Shown piece after piece: positions 17,749 through 27,503 of a DNA stretch of 64,000 bases. This stretch comes from DATLXU01 sp035575515 (GTDB taxonomy: Bacteria; Acidobacteriota; Blastocatellia; UBA7656), in NCBI GenBank assembly GCA_035575515.1, contig DATLXU010000017.1, positions 34,247 to 98,246 of the forward strand. Reading direction: 5' to 3'. The notes beneath the pieces were generated by a model, which saw only the letters and a program-made list of their open reading frames with translations, did no database searches and was not told where the DNA came from. Positions within the stretch are counted from its first letter, which is position 1; each line of letters opens with the position of its first letter. Made by a program: the position numbers and the translations under genes.

Positions 17749-20487
17749 CTACTTTTGCGCGCTCGTGCTCTCATACGCAAGCACGTCGTGATAAGCATTG
17801 ACCAGAACGCGCTTCGGTTTCTGCGGCAGCTTCACCTGAAACTCTTCCGTGCTGTTGCCATAGATGTTCACAAGCCCAAGCCGCACTAACTTGCCATCGA
17901 AATCCAGATAAACAGGCACGAGCATCTTGAATCCTTCTGACACGCCGCTCTGTGTGAGCGCGCATTTCAACATTACTTTGCCGTCGCTGTCGGGCGTGAG
18001 CGTGTACTCAAGCTTGTAGCGCGGCACGTCCGTCCCATAAACCCATTCGTTGAAGAACCAATCCATTCGCTTGTTGCCATCAAGGTCCATCTTAGGCGTC
18101 ATGTGCTTTTCGACTATTTGCTTGAACCCTTCGCTCGACGCATTCTTGTGCAGGTACGTCTGAACGAAATCTTTCATCATTGCGATGAACTGCTCATCGC
18201 CTGTCTTCGGGGCCCAGAACATCGTTCGCAGCATGTGCAGGATGTAGCCGCCTTTCGGATAGACCAATCGGCCATACGCGCCGGGCGTCTTATATGTATT
18301 GAGCCGCAGGCCCATCCACAGCGGCCCCGCATCGTTCGGGGCGCGGCCAAACTGGTTTTTTTCGAGTATCGCCTTGCGATGGTTCTCCCAGAACTTAAGG
18401 TATTTTTCGGAAGTCTTCTGAGTCATCAGCAAAAACAGCGACGCTGAAAAATCGGCGAAGCCTTCCGACAGCCACTGGTCGTGATACGAAGCCCAGCCGA
18501 CCATGTGGCCCCACCACTGATGCGCAACTTCGTGCGAGGCTACTTCGTCAATGAAGTCCGTCAGTCGCGAGCTGACGCGACCCAGTAACATATACCGCTG
18601 CGTCGAATCGAGGTACGCGACGATGGGCAGGTAAACGAGCGTGGGCCACGACTGGCCGAAGTTGAATTGAGGCTGCTGCGTGATGGCGATGCGACCATAC
18701 GACGCTTCGCCGAAGAACTTGTTGAAGACGCGAATCGAATTCTGCGCGTCAACCATCGTCCCTTCGAGCAGCCGCGTAGGCGACATCGCGCCGATGTCAT
18801 CGCTTGCGCTGCGCAGGTAATCGGGCACTTCGGAAGTGGCATAACCTTCAATCTGATACTTCGTCGCCTCGTCCGTCACGACTTTCTTCTTGTAAAGCCC
18901 GTAGTTGAACCCCGCCACTGCAAGCGGTATCTCTGAAACCCACTGGGATGCGGCATAGTCGCCTTCGCGCCATTCTTTGACGAGCTTGCCCACGCCTACG
19001 AGCGTGTACTTGTTCGGGACTTTAAACGTCAGGTCGAACGTCGCGCGGTCGTTGAATGCATTGACTGAAGGATACCAGCTTGTCCGCGCAAAGACGGCGA
19101 AGTTGCCGCCGCCCGCGTCTTCAACCACTTTGTTGCCCTGATACTCAATCGTTATCTTGTACTGCTGCCCTTTCGTCATCGGCTCAGGCATCACAACGTA
19201 AAACGAGCCGTCTTCTTTCCTTGCTTCCTGAATGAAATCAATCTCGCGCTCGCCTTCGGTAACGCGAGTCACGCGCAGGTTCGGCAACAGCCCGAAGCCA
19301 ATCACGCGGTCGCCGTCCATCATCGGCCTGAAAGCTATCTCTGCCGAAGCCGTCAGTTTTTCGCCGCCGTCAATCACTGTCTCTATTCGATAATGCTCCG
19401 CGTCAATTACCCGCTTGTCTTCTTCGGAACTTGCCGTGTGGTTGGTGTACTCGCTCTGGTTATGAGCCAGATACCATATCCCTTCCTTTTCGCTTCCGAG
19501 ATCAATGTTAATCAGCGCGACCTCTTCGGGCGAAAGAATCCGCGGCAGCGCGCCGCGCGGGCGAACGTGAAAACGGAGATCGTTGAGGTTGCGGCCAAAG
19601 ATGTAGGCGCTGAAAAAGCCCGCGCGCTTCGCGTTGTAAACGTCGGTCAATATCTCGGCCTCGATGTTTTCGGCCTCGCCTGAGATGATAGCTTCGATGA
19701 AGCTGCGCGGTCGCTCCGGGCGATAGCGCACGCGTTCCTGAAAATCGCGAAGCACATCTTTTGCGCGCGGCTCGTCGGCTCCAGCCTGCGATTGCTTTTT
19801 TATTTCCTGATAGGTTTCATCTGTGAAGCAGAAGACCGCTTTCTCGAATGGCTCCGCAACGGAATCTTTCTCCGTGACCATTCTCAAATAATCGCGCTCG
19901 ATTGCAATTGCGGGCGCTAATGCGAACTCGCCGTCGCCGACGAAGACCGCTTTCACAACTCGATTCATCACAGGCGCGAGAAAGCTCACGTGCCCGCTGC
20001 GAAGCGTCAGAGTTCCAACGTCGCGCTTCAAAGTCAGATTGTTGACCGTGTAGGTTTCAAATATCGCGCCGTCGCGCATCGCGCGATAAGTCGGTTCGCT
20101 GTTTGCGGCGACCGCGCCCTTGGAGCCGACCTTGATCTCTTCGCGCGGCGCTTCTATCTCCAGTCGAATCTCAAGGCTTGCGCCTTTCGCGCCGTCGACG
20201 ACGACTTTGCGCTCAGCGGGTTTGAATCCTTTGCTTGTGACGATGACGGTATAGCTGCCCGGCGCGAGCTTCTCTATGCGAAAGCGGCCTTCGTCGTTCG
20301 TCGTGGCGTTGCGAGTTTCGCCCGTCGCGTCGTTGCGCGCGGTCACCTGCGCGCCTGCGACGACTGCGCCCGCCGGGTCTTTGATTATTCCTGTGATCGT
20401 CCCGACACTTTGAGCGACGGCAATGGTCGAAATGGTAAAGCTGAGCGCGCAGATGAGCGCGAGCAAGATAGAGATTTGGCGTTTCAT
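17749..20487 (-). CDS. Exported M1-type metallopeptidase with N-terminal carboxypeptidase-regulatory-like domain
   Basis: A 912-residue exported enzyme. Signal peptide 1-25; CarboxypepD-regulatory-like domain about 28-112 (GTITGIIKDPAGAVVAGAQV); a beta-rich region; then a zinc peptidase domain with H652-E-V-A-H656 and Glu675 (HEXXH-x18-E, in LSEGFADF), the gluzincin/M1 arrangement. I see no GXMEN aminopeptidase motif in the usual position, so exopeptidase activity is uncertain. A C-terminal region follows. This is a periplasmic or cell-surface protease by inference. Start ATG 20487, preceded by GGAGG. The gene is monocistronic; the neighbour upstream is divergent. Confidence 0.88.
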   Translation of the reverse strand: MKRQISILLALICALSFTISTIAVAQSVGTITGIIKDPAGAVVAGAQVTARNDATGETRNATTNDEGRFRIEKLAPGSYTVIVTSKGFKPAERKVVVDGAKGASLEIRLEIEAPREEIKVGSKGAVAANSEPTYRAMRDGAIFETYTVNNLTLKRDVGTLTLRSGHVSFLAPVMNRVVKAVFVGDGEFALAPAIAIERDYLRMVTEKDSVAEPFEKAVFCFTDETYQEIKKQSQAGADEPRAKDVLRDFQERVRYRPERPRSFIEAIISGEAENIEAEILTDVYNAKRAGFFSAYIFGRNLNDLRFHVRPRGALPRILSPEEVALINIDLGSEKEGIWYLAHNQSEYTNHTASSEEDKRVIDAEHYRIETVIDGGEKLTASAEIAFRPMMDGDRVIGFGLLPNLRVTRVTEGEREIDFIQEARKEDGSFYVVMPEPMTKGQQYKITIEYQGNKVVEDAGGGNFAVFARTSWYPSVNAFNDRATFDLTFKVPNKYTLVGVGKLVKEWREGDYAASQWVSEIPLAVAGFNYGLYKKKVVTDEATKYQIEGYATSEVPDYLRSASDDIGAMSPTRLLEGTMVDAQNSIRVFNKFFGEASYGRIAITQQPQFNFGQSWPTLVYLPIVAYLDSTQRYMLLGRVSSRLTDFIDEVASHEVAHQWWGHMVGWASYHDQWLSEGFADFSASLFLLMTQKTSEKYLKFWENHRKAILEKNQFGRAPNDAGPLWMGLRLNTYKTPGAYGRLVYPKGGYILHMLRTMFWAPKTGDEQFIAMMKDFVQTYLHKNASSEGFKQIVEKHMTPKMDLDGNKRMDWFFNEWVYGTDVPRYKLEYTLTPDSDGKVMLKCALTQSGVSEGFKMLVPVYLDFDGKLVRLGLVNIYGNSTEEFQVKLPQKPKRVLVNAYHDVLAYESTSAQK

Positions 20488-20692
20488 AATAACCTCCGAC
20501 GAGCTTGAGACCTGATTGGATCGTTTCGCTTGCTGTTAAAGCCGCAGAGAAAATATCACAGCCTTTAACAAAAAGACAACAAAGAGCGCAGCAAGTAATA
20601 CTTTGATAAATTACATGCGAAAGTCGCTGACTCAACGAACCAGCGAGCGTATAAGTAAGTCATTATGCCCGACGATAAGGACAACACAACTG

Positions 20693-20974
20693 ATGCTCGA
20701 AGCCATTCTGGCCCGCGTCAACGCGATTGCCGAACAGATCAGCGTAAATACTGAAAAAATGGATGTGCTCACCAAGCAGACGACGGATCTCCAGAAAGAG
20801 ATTACAGAGTCGCGTGAGAGCATACGAAGCGAGATGTCGGAGTTGCGCGAAGGGCTTGAAGAGCGGCTTGATGAAATCGAAAAGCAAACCACGCGAACGC
20901 GCATGGACATGCTGAACACCCGAAACGAATTTCGCGAGATACGCAACGAGTTGAAAGAGCACTCGCCCGCTTAA
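20693..20974 (+). CDS. Small coiled-coil protein, about 93 aa
   Basis: Almost the whole product is a heptad-patterned helix rich in Glu, Arg and Thr (NTEKMDVLTKQTTDLQKEI, then ESRESIRSEMSELREGLEE), typical of coiled-coil proteins without a specific function. The start is uncertain. ATG 20693 is the natural one. An ATG at 20665 in another frame begins MPDDKDNTT and would join only through a frameshift. The stop overlaps the stop region of the converging dikinase-like gene by 4 nt. Confidence 0.55.
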   Translation: MLEAILARVNAIAEQISVNTEKMDVLTKQTTDLQKEITESRESIRSEMSELREGLEERLDEIEKQTTRTRMDMLNTRNEFREIRNELKEHSPA

Positions 20975-22938
20975 CTTCCCTTTATGTATGGCCGCGACTG
21001 GACTATGAAAAGTTTCCCGCGCGCATAGACCCACTCAATATCCTGATCTCGCCCGCCAAAGACCTGTTTGATCTGAAGCGCCGCACGCGCAAGTCTTCTC
21101 ACCATCTCATCTGTCAGCACAGCGCGAGCCGTTTCAATCTTCACCTCTTTCACGCCGCCGCGCTCGTCGAACGCAAGCATAGTGTCTTCGTCCGAGCGGG
21201 TCAGCACCTGAAGCGTGTTCGAGCGCGGGCGATAAATTACCTGCTCTGCGACGCGGCGGCCTTCGACGACTTTTATCCCAAGCCCGCGTTTCGCATTCAC
21301 ATAGACTGCGCCGCGATCCATCGGGTCAAACGGGTCCGTCGTTATCGCAACGCCCGCGCTGTCGGCGTTGATGCCTTCCTGAATGAGGACCGCAGGATAG
21401 ACGCCGAAATGATTCATGCCGAAACTCTCGCGCGCTTCATACGCCTCGTAGTTCCAGACGGAAGCCCACACAGTCTTTATCGCTTCCATCAACTGCTCGT
21501 CTGTGCGCACATTCGGGACCGTTGTATAGAGACCCGCGCCGCTGAAGTTCGGCAGGTCTTCGGCGTTCGTCGAGCTTCGCACGAATAACCCGCGCCCCGC
21601 GTATTCACGATGGACTTTTTCAAGCACCATCATTTTGAAATCGTCATCGTGTTGGCCTTCTTGAATCCAGCGGCGAACCTCCGCCAATCGAGATTTGCGA
21701 TAAGCGGGATCGTGAACGAATCGGTCTTCTTCAACTGCGGCGCTGATGCGCTCTTCGAGATTATTGCGGCGAATGAACTGCTGATAAAAATAGAACGGGA
21801 TTGCGAAGCCCGGCGGCACGTTAAGCCCCGCGCGCTTTGAACTGATGATCTCACCGAGGTTGGCCGACTTCGCGCCGAATCGAATTGCATCGCGCGCTCG
21901 TTGATCTTTCAAATCCGTAAGGCGCGCGTAATTCAAATCTGCGCGCGGCGTGATGAGGTCCGCGCGCCTGACCCATTCGCGGTTGCGCGCTTCGACTTCG
22001 CGAGTGTCCGCGGGCGTGACGGTGTAATCATTCTCGCGCACTTCGAGCCGCACGTATTTGCCTTCGAGCTGCTTGAATAATTTGTCAGCGTTCTTGATCA
22101 TCGCGTTCGGAATGCCCCACGACTTCGCGAGCATGTTGACGTGCGAGAGCGGCGAAGCAGGCTCTGTTGTGATGATGCCTGAAAGCGGCGTGAGCTGCAC
22201 GGGCGCTTCGCGGAAGATGACTATCTGGTTGCGATCAATCACCGTGTCATCGGTCAGGCGATCAATGATGCGAAGCTGGCCGATGCCTGAGCCTAGATTC
22301 AACGGTTGATACGCGCTATCGCGCGAAAGCTCCGTGGCCGTGAGCGCGGGTACACGCATCGCGAGCGAATCATCATTCAACTCGTTTGCAATTTCTTCCT
22401 GAGCTAGCGAGTTCGGCTTGAAATAGAGCGGCGCAAAAAATGTCCGGCTCAGCGCCGCGTGGGTTTGCTGGAGCAAGTCTTTCGTGAGATGGTCGCCTTC
22501 CCAGAATTCGTAAGTGAATTTGTCCGTCGCCGTCTGATACGCGATGGTGCCGAGCAGGAAGCGGCGGTTCGGGTTTATATAATTGTTTTCGTAGAAGGCG
22601 CGGCCACGCTCAAGCGAAAGGTATGTCGCATTGACGAAGTCTTTGTGGAACGCATAAGCCTTCGAGTTGACGTAATAGACGCGGTTGTTATCGCGGCGAT
22701 CAATGACGAACATAACGTGAGGCAAGGCGTAAAACCTGCCGCGATAGTAAACGCGCGCAAGCCTCTCGAAATCCTCGCGCGAGCCGATACGCTCAAGCGA
22801 GGTTAAAGCGCGGGCTTTTGCCGTCGGCTGCCAGTTTGTTTTCGATGAGGCGCGGCGCTGCTGTGTTAAAGCAGGCTCGTTTGATAATCCGGTAATCGCA
22901 AAAGTGAGGATGAGAAGAAGCAACAGGACTGCTTGCAT
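20971..22938 (-). CDS. Exported PEP/pyruvate dikinase-like protein with permuted domains
   Basis: A 655-residue protein. Residues 1-25 form a signal peptide or membrane anchor (AVLLLLLILTFAITGL). About 200-290 is a phosphohistidine swivelling domain with the conserved His in SPLSHVNMLAKSWGIPN. About 345-655 is a PPDK/PEP-synthase ATP-grasp domain (GAKSANLGEI, VRSSTNAEDLPNFSGAG, DIEWVYARGKLFIVQSRP). The His domain precedes the ATP domain, the order found in glucan water dikinase and the reverse of PPDK; the C-terminal PEP/pyruvate barrel is absent. The function is unknown. An ATP-dependent enzyme with an export signal is puzzling; it may be a cytoplasmic protein held at the membrane. Confidence 0.82.
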   Translation of the reverse strand: MQAVLLLLLILTFAITGLSNEPALTQQRRASSKTNWQPTAKARALTSLERIGSREDFERLARVYYRGRFYALPHVMFVIDRRDNNRVYYVNSKAYAFHKDFVNATYLSLERGRAFYENNYINPNRRFLLGTIAYQTATDKFTYEFWEGDHLTKDLLQQTHAALSRTFFAPLYFKPNSLAQEEIANELNDDSLAMRVPALTATELSRDSAYQPLNLGSGIGQLRIIDRLTDDTVIDRNQIVIFREAPVQLTPLSGIITTEPASPLSHVNMLAKSWGIPNAMIKNADKLFKQLEGKYVRLEVRENDYTVTPADTREVEARNREWVRRADLITPRADLNYARLTDLKDQRARDAIRFGAKSANLGEIISSKRAGLNVPPGFAIPFYFYQQFIRRNNLEERISAAVEEDRFVHDPAYRKSRLAEVRRWIQEGQHDDDFKMMVLEKVHREYAGRGLFVRSSTNAEDLPNFSGAGLYTTVPNVRTDEQLMEAIKTVWASVWNYEAYEARESFGMNHFGVYPAVLIQEGINADSAGVAITTDPFDPMDRGAVYVNAKRGLGIKVVEGRRVAEQVIYRPRSNTLQVLTRSDEDTMLAFDERGGVKEVKIETARAVLTDEMVRRLARAALQIKQVFGGRDQDIEWVYARGKLFIVQSRPYIKGS

Positions 22939-23252
22939 GGATTTCGTTCAATCCCTTCACCAAGTGGTCGCGCGGCTGAGAGCAATTCTAAATCGCAGCG
23001 ACCAAAGATGGAAAGACTAAGACGAGTTATATTAGATCCCACTCGAAGTCGCTGCAAGACTGAGCCGAAAATCGGTTCTTACTGGCGAAGGCCACAGCTA
23101 ATAGCGCAATGGTCGGGGCTTGAATTCTCTGGAACGAAATACGCGGCGCCGGTGTCCAATAAGGTCGCAACTCAACGGCGGACGCGGCTAAAAGAATTGC
23201 GTCGGTATTTTTATCTCCAGCCCGTCAAAATCAATCAGGAGAAGGATGGTTC
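22939..23252. other. 314-nt divergent intergenic region
   Basis: No ORF with plausible codon use and no RNA was recognised. It should hold the promoters of both flanking divergent genes. An A/T-rich stretch TTATATTAGA lies near 23027, and a CAGGAGAAGG ribosome site lies just before ATG 23253. Confidence 0.4.
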
Positions 23253-25454
23253 ATGAGATTCATTTCAATTATCACCATGCTTGTCGTCGTTTCGCCTGCG
23301 ACGGGCGCGCAATCGCGAGCAACCCGCCCGCACGCTCAAACCAAACAACCTGCTGCAACTCAAACTTCAAATCAATCGCTCCCCATTCGCCGCGTGATTC
23401 TCTACAGCAACGGCATCGCTTATTTCGAGCGGTGCGCTGTTGTGTCGGGTCACGCAGAGATAAACTTGCCGTTCAAGCAATCGCAGGTTGACGATGTATT
23501 GAAGTCAATGCTCGTACTCGATCTCGGGCGCGGGCGCATCGTGACCGTCAGCTATAACTCTTCGGCTCCGCCGTCCGCGCGCTTGAATGAGATTCCTTTC
23601 TCAATCTCTGCGGCAACTGATGGCGAAAAAGGTGAAGATGGTGACGATGAACGATCAAATGCGAGCGGGCTTGCGGGAGTGCTTCGCCAGCTTCAAGGCG
23701 CTCGCGTCGTCGTCGCTTCCGCGAACCGAACGGCGCAGGGCGCGATTCTCACAATCGAAGAGCGCAAGTCGCAGCTTGAAGCGAACAAGCCGCCCGTCGT
23801 TAAACAATCGCTCGTCGTAGCATCGGAAGGCGGCGAGATTTCAAGCTTCGATCTTGCGGAGATTCGATCAATAAAACTGCTCGACGAAGTCGCGCGCAAC
23901 GACATAAACGATTTCGCTGACGCATCGGCTTCAGCGCGGCGGCGAGATGCCAAGACGATTTCAATAACAACAGATGGCGCGGGCGAGCGCGAGCTGATGG
24001 TCAGCTACACCGTTGCCGCGCCGATCTGGAAGACGACCTATCGCACAGTGATTGATGCATCGGGCAAAGCGTTCTTTCAGGGCTGGGCGATTGTTGACAA
24101 CGTCGGCAATGAAGATTGGACTGACGTGCAGTTGTCGCTTGTATCGGGCACGCCCGTCTCATTCATTCAACCGATTCAGCAGCCGCTTTATCGCTATCGC
24201 CCCGTGATACCTATCCCTGAAGACCTCGCGCTTGAGCCGCAGGTTTACGAGCCGGGCACGGGCTACAATATGGGCGGCGGCGATCCCGCAATTGGTGGTA
24301 GCGTTGCTGGCGGTGTAGGCATGGGAGACGGTAGCGGCGGAGGATACGGGTCAAGCTCTGGAATAGCAAAAGGGGCGCTTCCTGCATCATCTCTTACAGG
24401 ACCAACTACGAGCCTGAGCGATGCAATCAAGAGCGAAGATGTAGGAATCAAGACTGCCGCGACGGGAAGCGAGATCGGCGACCTGTTTGAATACCGAATC
24501 GAGCAGCCCGTAACCGTCGCGCGAAATCGTTCGGCGCTGATTCCAATCCTTCAAACCAACATGGAAGCCGAGCGCGTCTCTATCTACAACGAAGCGGCGC
24601 GCCGTGATCGCCCGATGAGCGGGCTTCGATTGAAGAATACTTCGCCGCTCACGCTCGAAGGCGGCTCGCTCACTGTCCTTGACGGCGACGCTTACGCGGG
24701 CGAGGCATTAATAGAAAGGCTCAAGCCGGGCGAAGAACGATTCATCTCGTTCGCCGTTGACCTCGCAATGCTCATCACCGCGCGCTCGAATGCTGATCGC
24801 CAGCCCGCTTTTCTTGCGCGCGTTGTGAACGGAGTCTTTCAGGCGCACTACTTTCAAACCGAGACGAAGACCTACACGATAACGAACCAGACCGATAAGC
24901 CTCGCGCGCTCTACATAGAGCATCCTATTCGTCGCGATTGGTCGCTCGCGCCCGGCATTGCAAAGCCCGTTGAAAAGACCGCAAGCGTCTATCGCTTCCG
25001 ACTGGAGATCAAGCCGCGCGAGACAGTCGAGTTTCCAATCACGGAGCGGCGCGCATTGATGGACAGCTACGCCATCTCAAACATCACGCCGAAAGAGATT
25101 GAGATGTTCGTCTCGCGCCGCTACATTGACGAAGCGACGCGCGCATCGCTTGAAAAGATTCTTGAGATAAAAAGCAAGATCGCAGCCGTTGATGCGCAGA
25201 TGAAAGAAGCGGACCGCGAAGCGGCTGAGATTGCGGCGGACCAATCGCGGCTGCGCGAGAACATCAAAGCACTGAGCGAAAAGAGCGAGGCGCGGCAACT
25301 AATCAGCCTCTACATCACAAAAGCGCAGGAGCAAGAAACACGACTTGAGCAACTTGCAATTGAGCGGAGACAATCTTCAAATGAGCGCGCTCGATTTCAA
25401 ACGGAACTCGATGAGGCGATTCGCGCGCTCACGCTCGATAGAAAGCTGGAGTGA
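23253..25454 (+). CDS. Exported DUF4139-domain protein
   Basis: A 733-residue protein. Signal peptide about 1-19; an N-terminal DUF4140-like region (VILYSNGIAYFERCAVV); then the DUF4139 beta-sandwich (MVSYTVAAPIWKTTYRTVID, then GWAIVDNVGNEDWTDVQLSLV). A Gly/Ser low-complexity insert (about 330-370) follows, then a second beta region and a C-terminal charged coiled coil (about 630-725). DUF4139 proteins have no settled biochemical role. Ribosome site GGAGAAGG before ATG 23253. No operon partners. Confidence 0.85.
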   Translation: MRFISIITMLVVVSPATGAQSRATRPHAQTKQPAATQTSNQSLPIRRVILYSNGIAYFERCAVVSGHAEINLPFKQSQVDDVLKSMLVLDLGRGRIVTVSYNSSAPPSARLNEIPFSISAATDGEKGEDGDDERSNASGLAGVLRQLQGARVVVASANRTAQGAILTIEERKSQLEANKPPVVKQSLVVASEGGEISSFDLAEIRSIKLLDEVARNDINDFADASASARRRDAKTISITTDGAGERELMVSYTVAAPIWKTTYRTVIDASGKAFFQGWAIVDNVGNEDWTDVQLSLVSGTPVSFIQPIQQPLYRYRPVIPIPEDLALEPQVYEPGTGYNMGGGDPAIGGSVAGGVGMGDGSGGGYGSSSGIAKGALPASSLTGPTTSLSDAIKSEDVGIKTAATGSEIGDLFEYRIEQPVTVARNRSALIPILQTNMEAERVSIYNEAARRDRPMSGLRLKNTSPLTLEGGSLTVLDGDAYAGEALIERLKPGEERFISFAVDLAMLITARSNADRQPAFLARVVNGVFQAHYFQTETKTYTITNQTDKPRALYIEHPIRRDWSLAPGIAKPVEKTASVYRFRLEIKPRETVEFPITERRALMDSYAISNITPKEIEMFVSRRYIDEATRASLEKILEIKSKIAAVDAQMKEADREAAEIAADQSRLRENIKALSEKSEARQLISLYITKAQEQETRLEQLAIERRQSSNERARFQTELDEAIRALTLDRKLE

Positions 25455-25524
25455 TATAGCGGTTTACAGTGAGTGGACGAGATTCGCAGAGGACTCACCG
25501 CAGACTCAAACAAAATCCGCTCCG

Positions 25525-25612
25525 GCAAGCGAAGACAAAAGGCAAAGGGCAAAAGGCAAAATGGAATATCCATCGTGTTGACTCTTTCACCCTTGCTTTT
25601 TGCATTTTCTAC
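25525..25612. repeat. Low-complexity palindrome (AAAAGGCAAAGGGC words)
   Basis: Tandem AAAGGCAAA words on the left (25537-25561) face CCCTTGCTTTTTGCATTTTC on the right. It lies between two convergent genes and could act as a terminator for both. Confidence 0.55.
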
Positions 25613-27327
25613 ACTGTAATGGTCGTGCCGTCGAACTTCGTCAGCGAAAAGCCGCTGAACGATTCGTTGAAGCACGCCTTCTCTTCTCTCATATATCGTA
25701 TCGCAATCTCTTCGCCCAACTTCAACGATTCCGCCGCATCGCTTCGCCAGTGAACGCCAGCGATGTTGCGGCCCACCGCCACGTTGTACGCGAGCTTGTT
25801 CAACTCGCCTCCAACCGTAAGCGGCGTTCCGCGATACTCTACAAGGCTTAGCCCGTCCGGGGACGCTTCAACAGGATCGGGTATCACAAACGATTCATCG
25901 AAGAATGCCTTCAACACCGTGACGCACGCGCCCGCAACAGTCGCGTGGCCCGCGCCATAGGCCGGATGCGTCGGGCATCCTTCAGGAAATGCCATCGGCA
26001 GCAGGTGCGTGCCGAACTTGCTTGAGACTTCCGTGAGCGCCTGCGAGTTCAATATGTCGGAATGAATCGGATAGGTCGCCGCGTGACGCATGTGATTGTG
26101 GATGCGCCCCGCGAATTCTTCAGGGCGCAGCCTTCGATGCACAAACCACTTCTGATACCAGACGGCTTTGAGCGCAGGCTTCGCCACCGCGCACAGCGTG
26201 CTCGCGATGTACGGGTCGCCGAGCGTGCCGAATCCTATCTGGGTGCGCGACGTGCGATATGGATTCGCAGTGTCCATTGGCGCGCCCATGTTTAACAATA
26301 TCAAGAGCGCGTTGAAGTAGGCTTGAAAGAGCACGTCAATGTGAACCCACTGGCCGAGGTCGCGCCCGTTGCGTATGTACCTGGGCGTCGCGTCGAATTG
26401 AAGCTGCGCGCCCGCCGCGCCATTTTGAATCGCGAGCCATTCGTCGTAATTTGTCAGGTAATCAACGCCCGCGTGCGCGGTTCGCATCTGGCGGTCAATC
26501 TCTTCTGCGCCGAACAGAGTGTCGAGCAGCATGAATTGAGAGATGTAAGGACCAACAATCGCGCCCGGCGCGTTGCCGCGAAACAGCAAGGAAGGCGTGA
26601 CCTGGCCTGCGGTCTTTGGGCCGCGAAAATCAGATAAGCGCGACAGGTCCTGCGCCGCTTTGATCGTGAGCGGATTCGATTCGTATTCCGAGAATGGAAC
26701 GTCGCGCGTGAGCGCCATCCAATAATTCTCGGCAATCTCACCAGCTTCTTCGGCGCTCGAAAAAGCGGGCGCGGGCCTGATGCTCAGGCAGTGCGAGTCT
26801 GCGCCTTCAATATCGAAAGCGAGTCCCGACTGCGGGTTGGTAAGCTTTGTACCAAGCCCAAGGTGAATATTTTCAAAGTCGGCGGGGTTGCCGCTGCTCA
26901 ACGCGTTGATGAGCGAATTGTAAGCCGCCAGATCAACTTCGCCGAGATTGTTGTGCGGCAGACCCTTTGAATAGTTTGCTATCTTGTTCGCGAATCGTTC
27001 TTCATCGCCGTTCGTGGAGTGATCGGCGATTGGCAAATCTCTTTCGCGACGGGCCATCTCGACTCGCAGATTGAAAGCCTGTTTTTCGCGTTTGCGCCCG
27101 CTCGTGGGACCGATTTCAGCTTGCGGCTCAATAGGCGCGCCCTCCTGCGCGTGGGCTTCGCTAATCTTTGAACCTGCGAGCGAAGGCAATGCGACGACAC
27201 CAGCCGCAACAGCGCCCATGAACTTTCGCCTGCCCGGCAGGCGCGGCGATGCGCTCTCAACAGCCTCTCCCGTATCATTCGGTCGCGAGCTATTGTTATT
27301 TTCATGTAAACCTGAGGATTTCTTCAT
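25609..27327 (-). CDS. Vanadium-dependent haloperoxidase, Tat-exported
   Basis: A 572-residue protein of the PAP2/vanadium haloperoxidase superfamily, which oxidises halides with H2O2 at a vanadate site. A twin-arginine signal is present (PGRRKFMGAVAAG, about residues 36-50), so a folded protein with cofactor should reach the periplasm. Vanadate-binding residues are readable: Lys and Arg in QKWFVHRRLRPEE, Ser/Thr-His in PTHPAYGAGHA with the acid-base His, and Arg-His in VGRNIAGVHWRSDAAE. The start is ATG 27327 after AAAGGAG; a longer frame to 27369 lacks a ribosome site. The promoter is near-consensus at 27460-27487. Halide preference cannot be judged. Confidence 0.9.
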   Translation of the reverse strand: MKKSSGLHENNNSSRPNDTGEAVESASPRLPGRRKFMGAVAAGVVALPSLAGSKISEAHAQEGAPIEPQAEIGPTSGRKREKQAFNLRVEMARRERDLPIADHSTNGDEERFANKIANYSKGLPHNNLGEVDLAAYNSLINALSSGNPADFENIHLGLGTKLTNPQSGLAFDIEGADSHCLSIRPAPAFSSAEEAGEIAENYWMALTRDVPFSEYESNPLTIKAAQDLSRLSDFRGPKTAGQVTPSLLFRGNAPGAIVGPYISQFMLLDTLFGAEEIDRQMRTAHAGVDYLTNYDEWLAIQNGAAGAQLQFDATPRYIRNGRDLGQWVHIDVLFQAYFNALLILLNMGAPMDTANPYRTSRTQIGFGTLGDPYIASTLCAVAKPALKAVWYQKWFVHRRLRPEEFAGRIHNHMRHAATYPIHSDILNSQALTEVSSKFGTHLLPMAFPEGCPTHPAYGAGHATVAGACVTVLKAFFDESFVIPDPVEASPDGLSLVEYRGTPLTVGGELNKLAYNVAVGRNIAGVHWRSDAAESLKLGEEIAIRYMREEKACFNESFSGFSLTKFDGTTITV

Positions 27328-27459
27328 GATGACGCTCCTTTGTGGGGACGAAACATATTGCAGGGCCACAGATGCCTCGTCACGGAATTAATCATACGCG
27401 GGGCTTAGTAAAATCCTACGAGAATTGATTGGCCAGAATCATTCATTTCGGACGGCGAA

Positions 27460-27487
27460 ATTATAACTGTGGTATTGCAACTGTCAA
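27460..27487 (-). promoter_or_regulatory. Near-consensus sigma70 promoter of the haloperoxidase gene
   Basis: On the minus strand TTGACA (27482-27487) is followed after 16 nt by TATAAT (27460-27465), both perfect hexamers. The predicted leader is about 125 nt. It is the strongest promoter I found in the window. Confidence 0.8.
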
Positions 27488-27503
27488 CCCGGATTGAAAT
27501 TAA

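Noticed and set aside
20665..20700. A frameshifted longer N-terminus (MPDDKDNTT) for the coiled-coil protein
   Set aside because: It is only nine residues long and a usable ATG lies directly after it, so the evidence for a frameshift is too weak.
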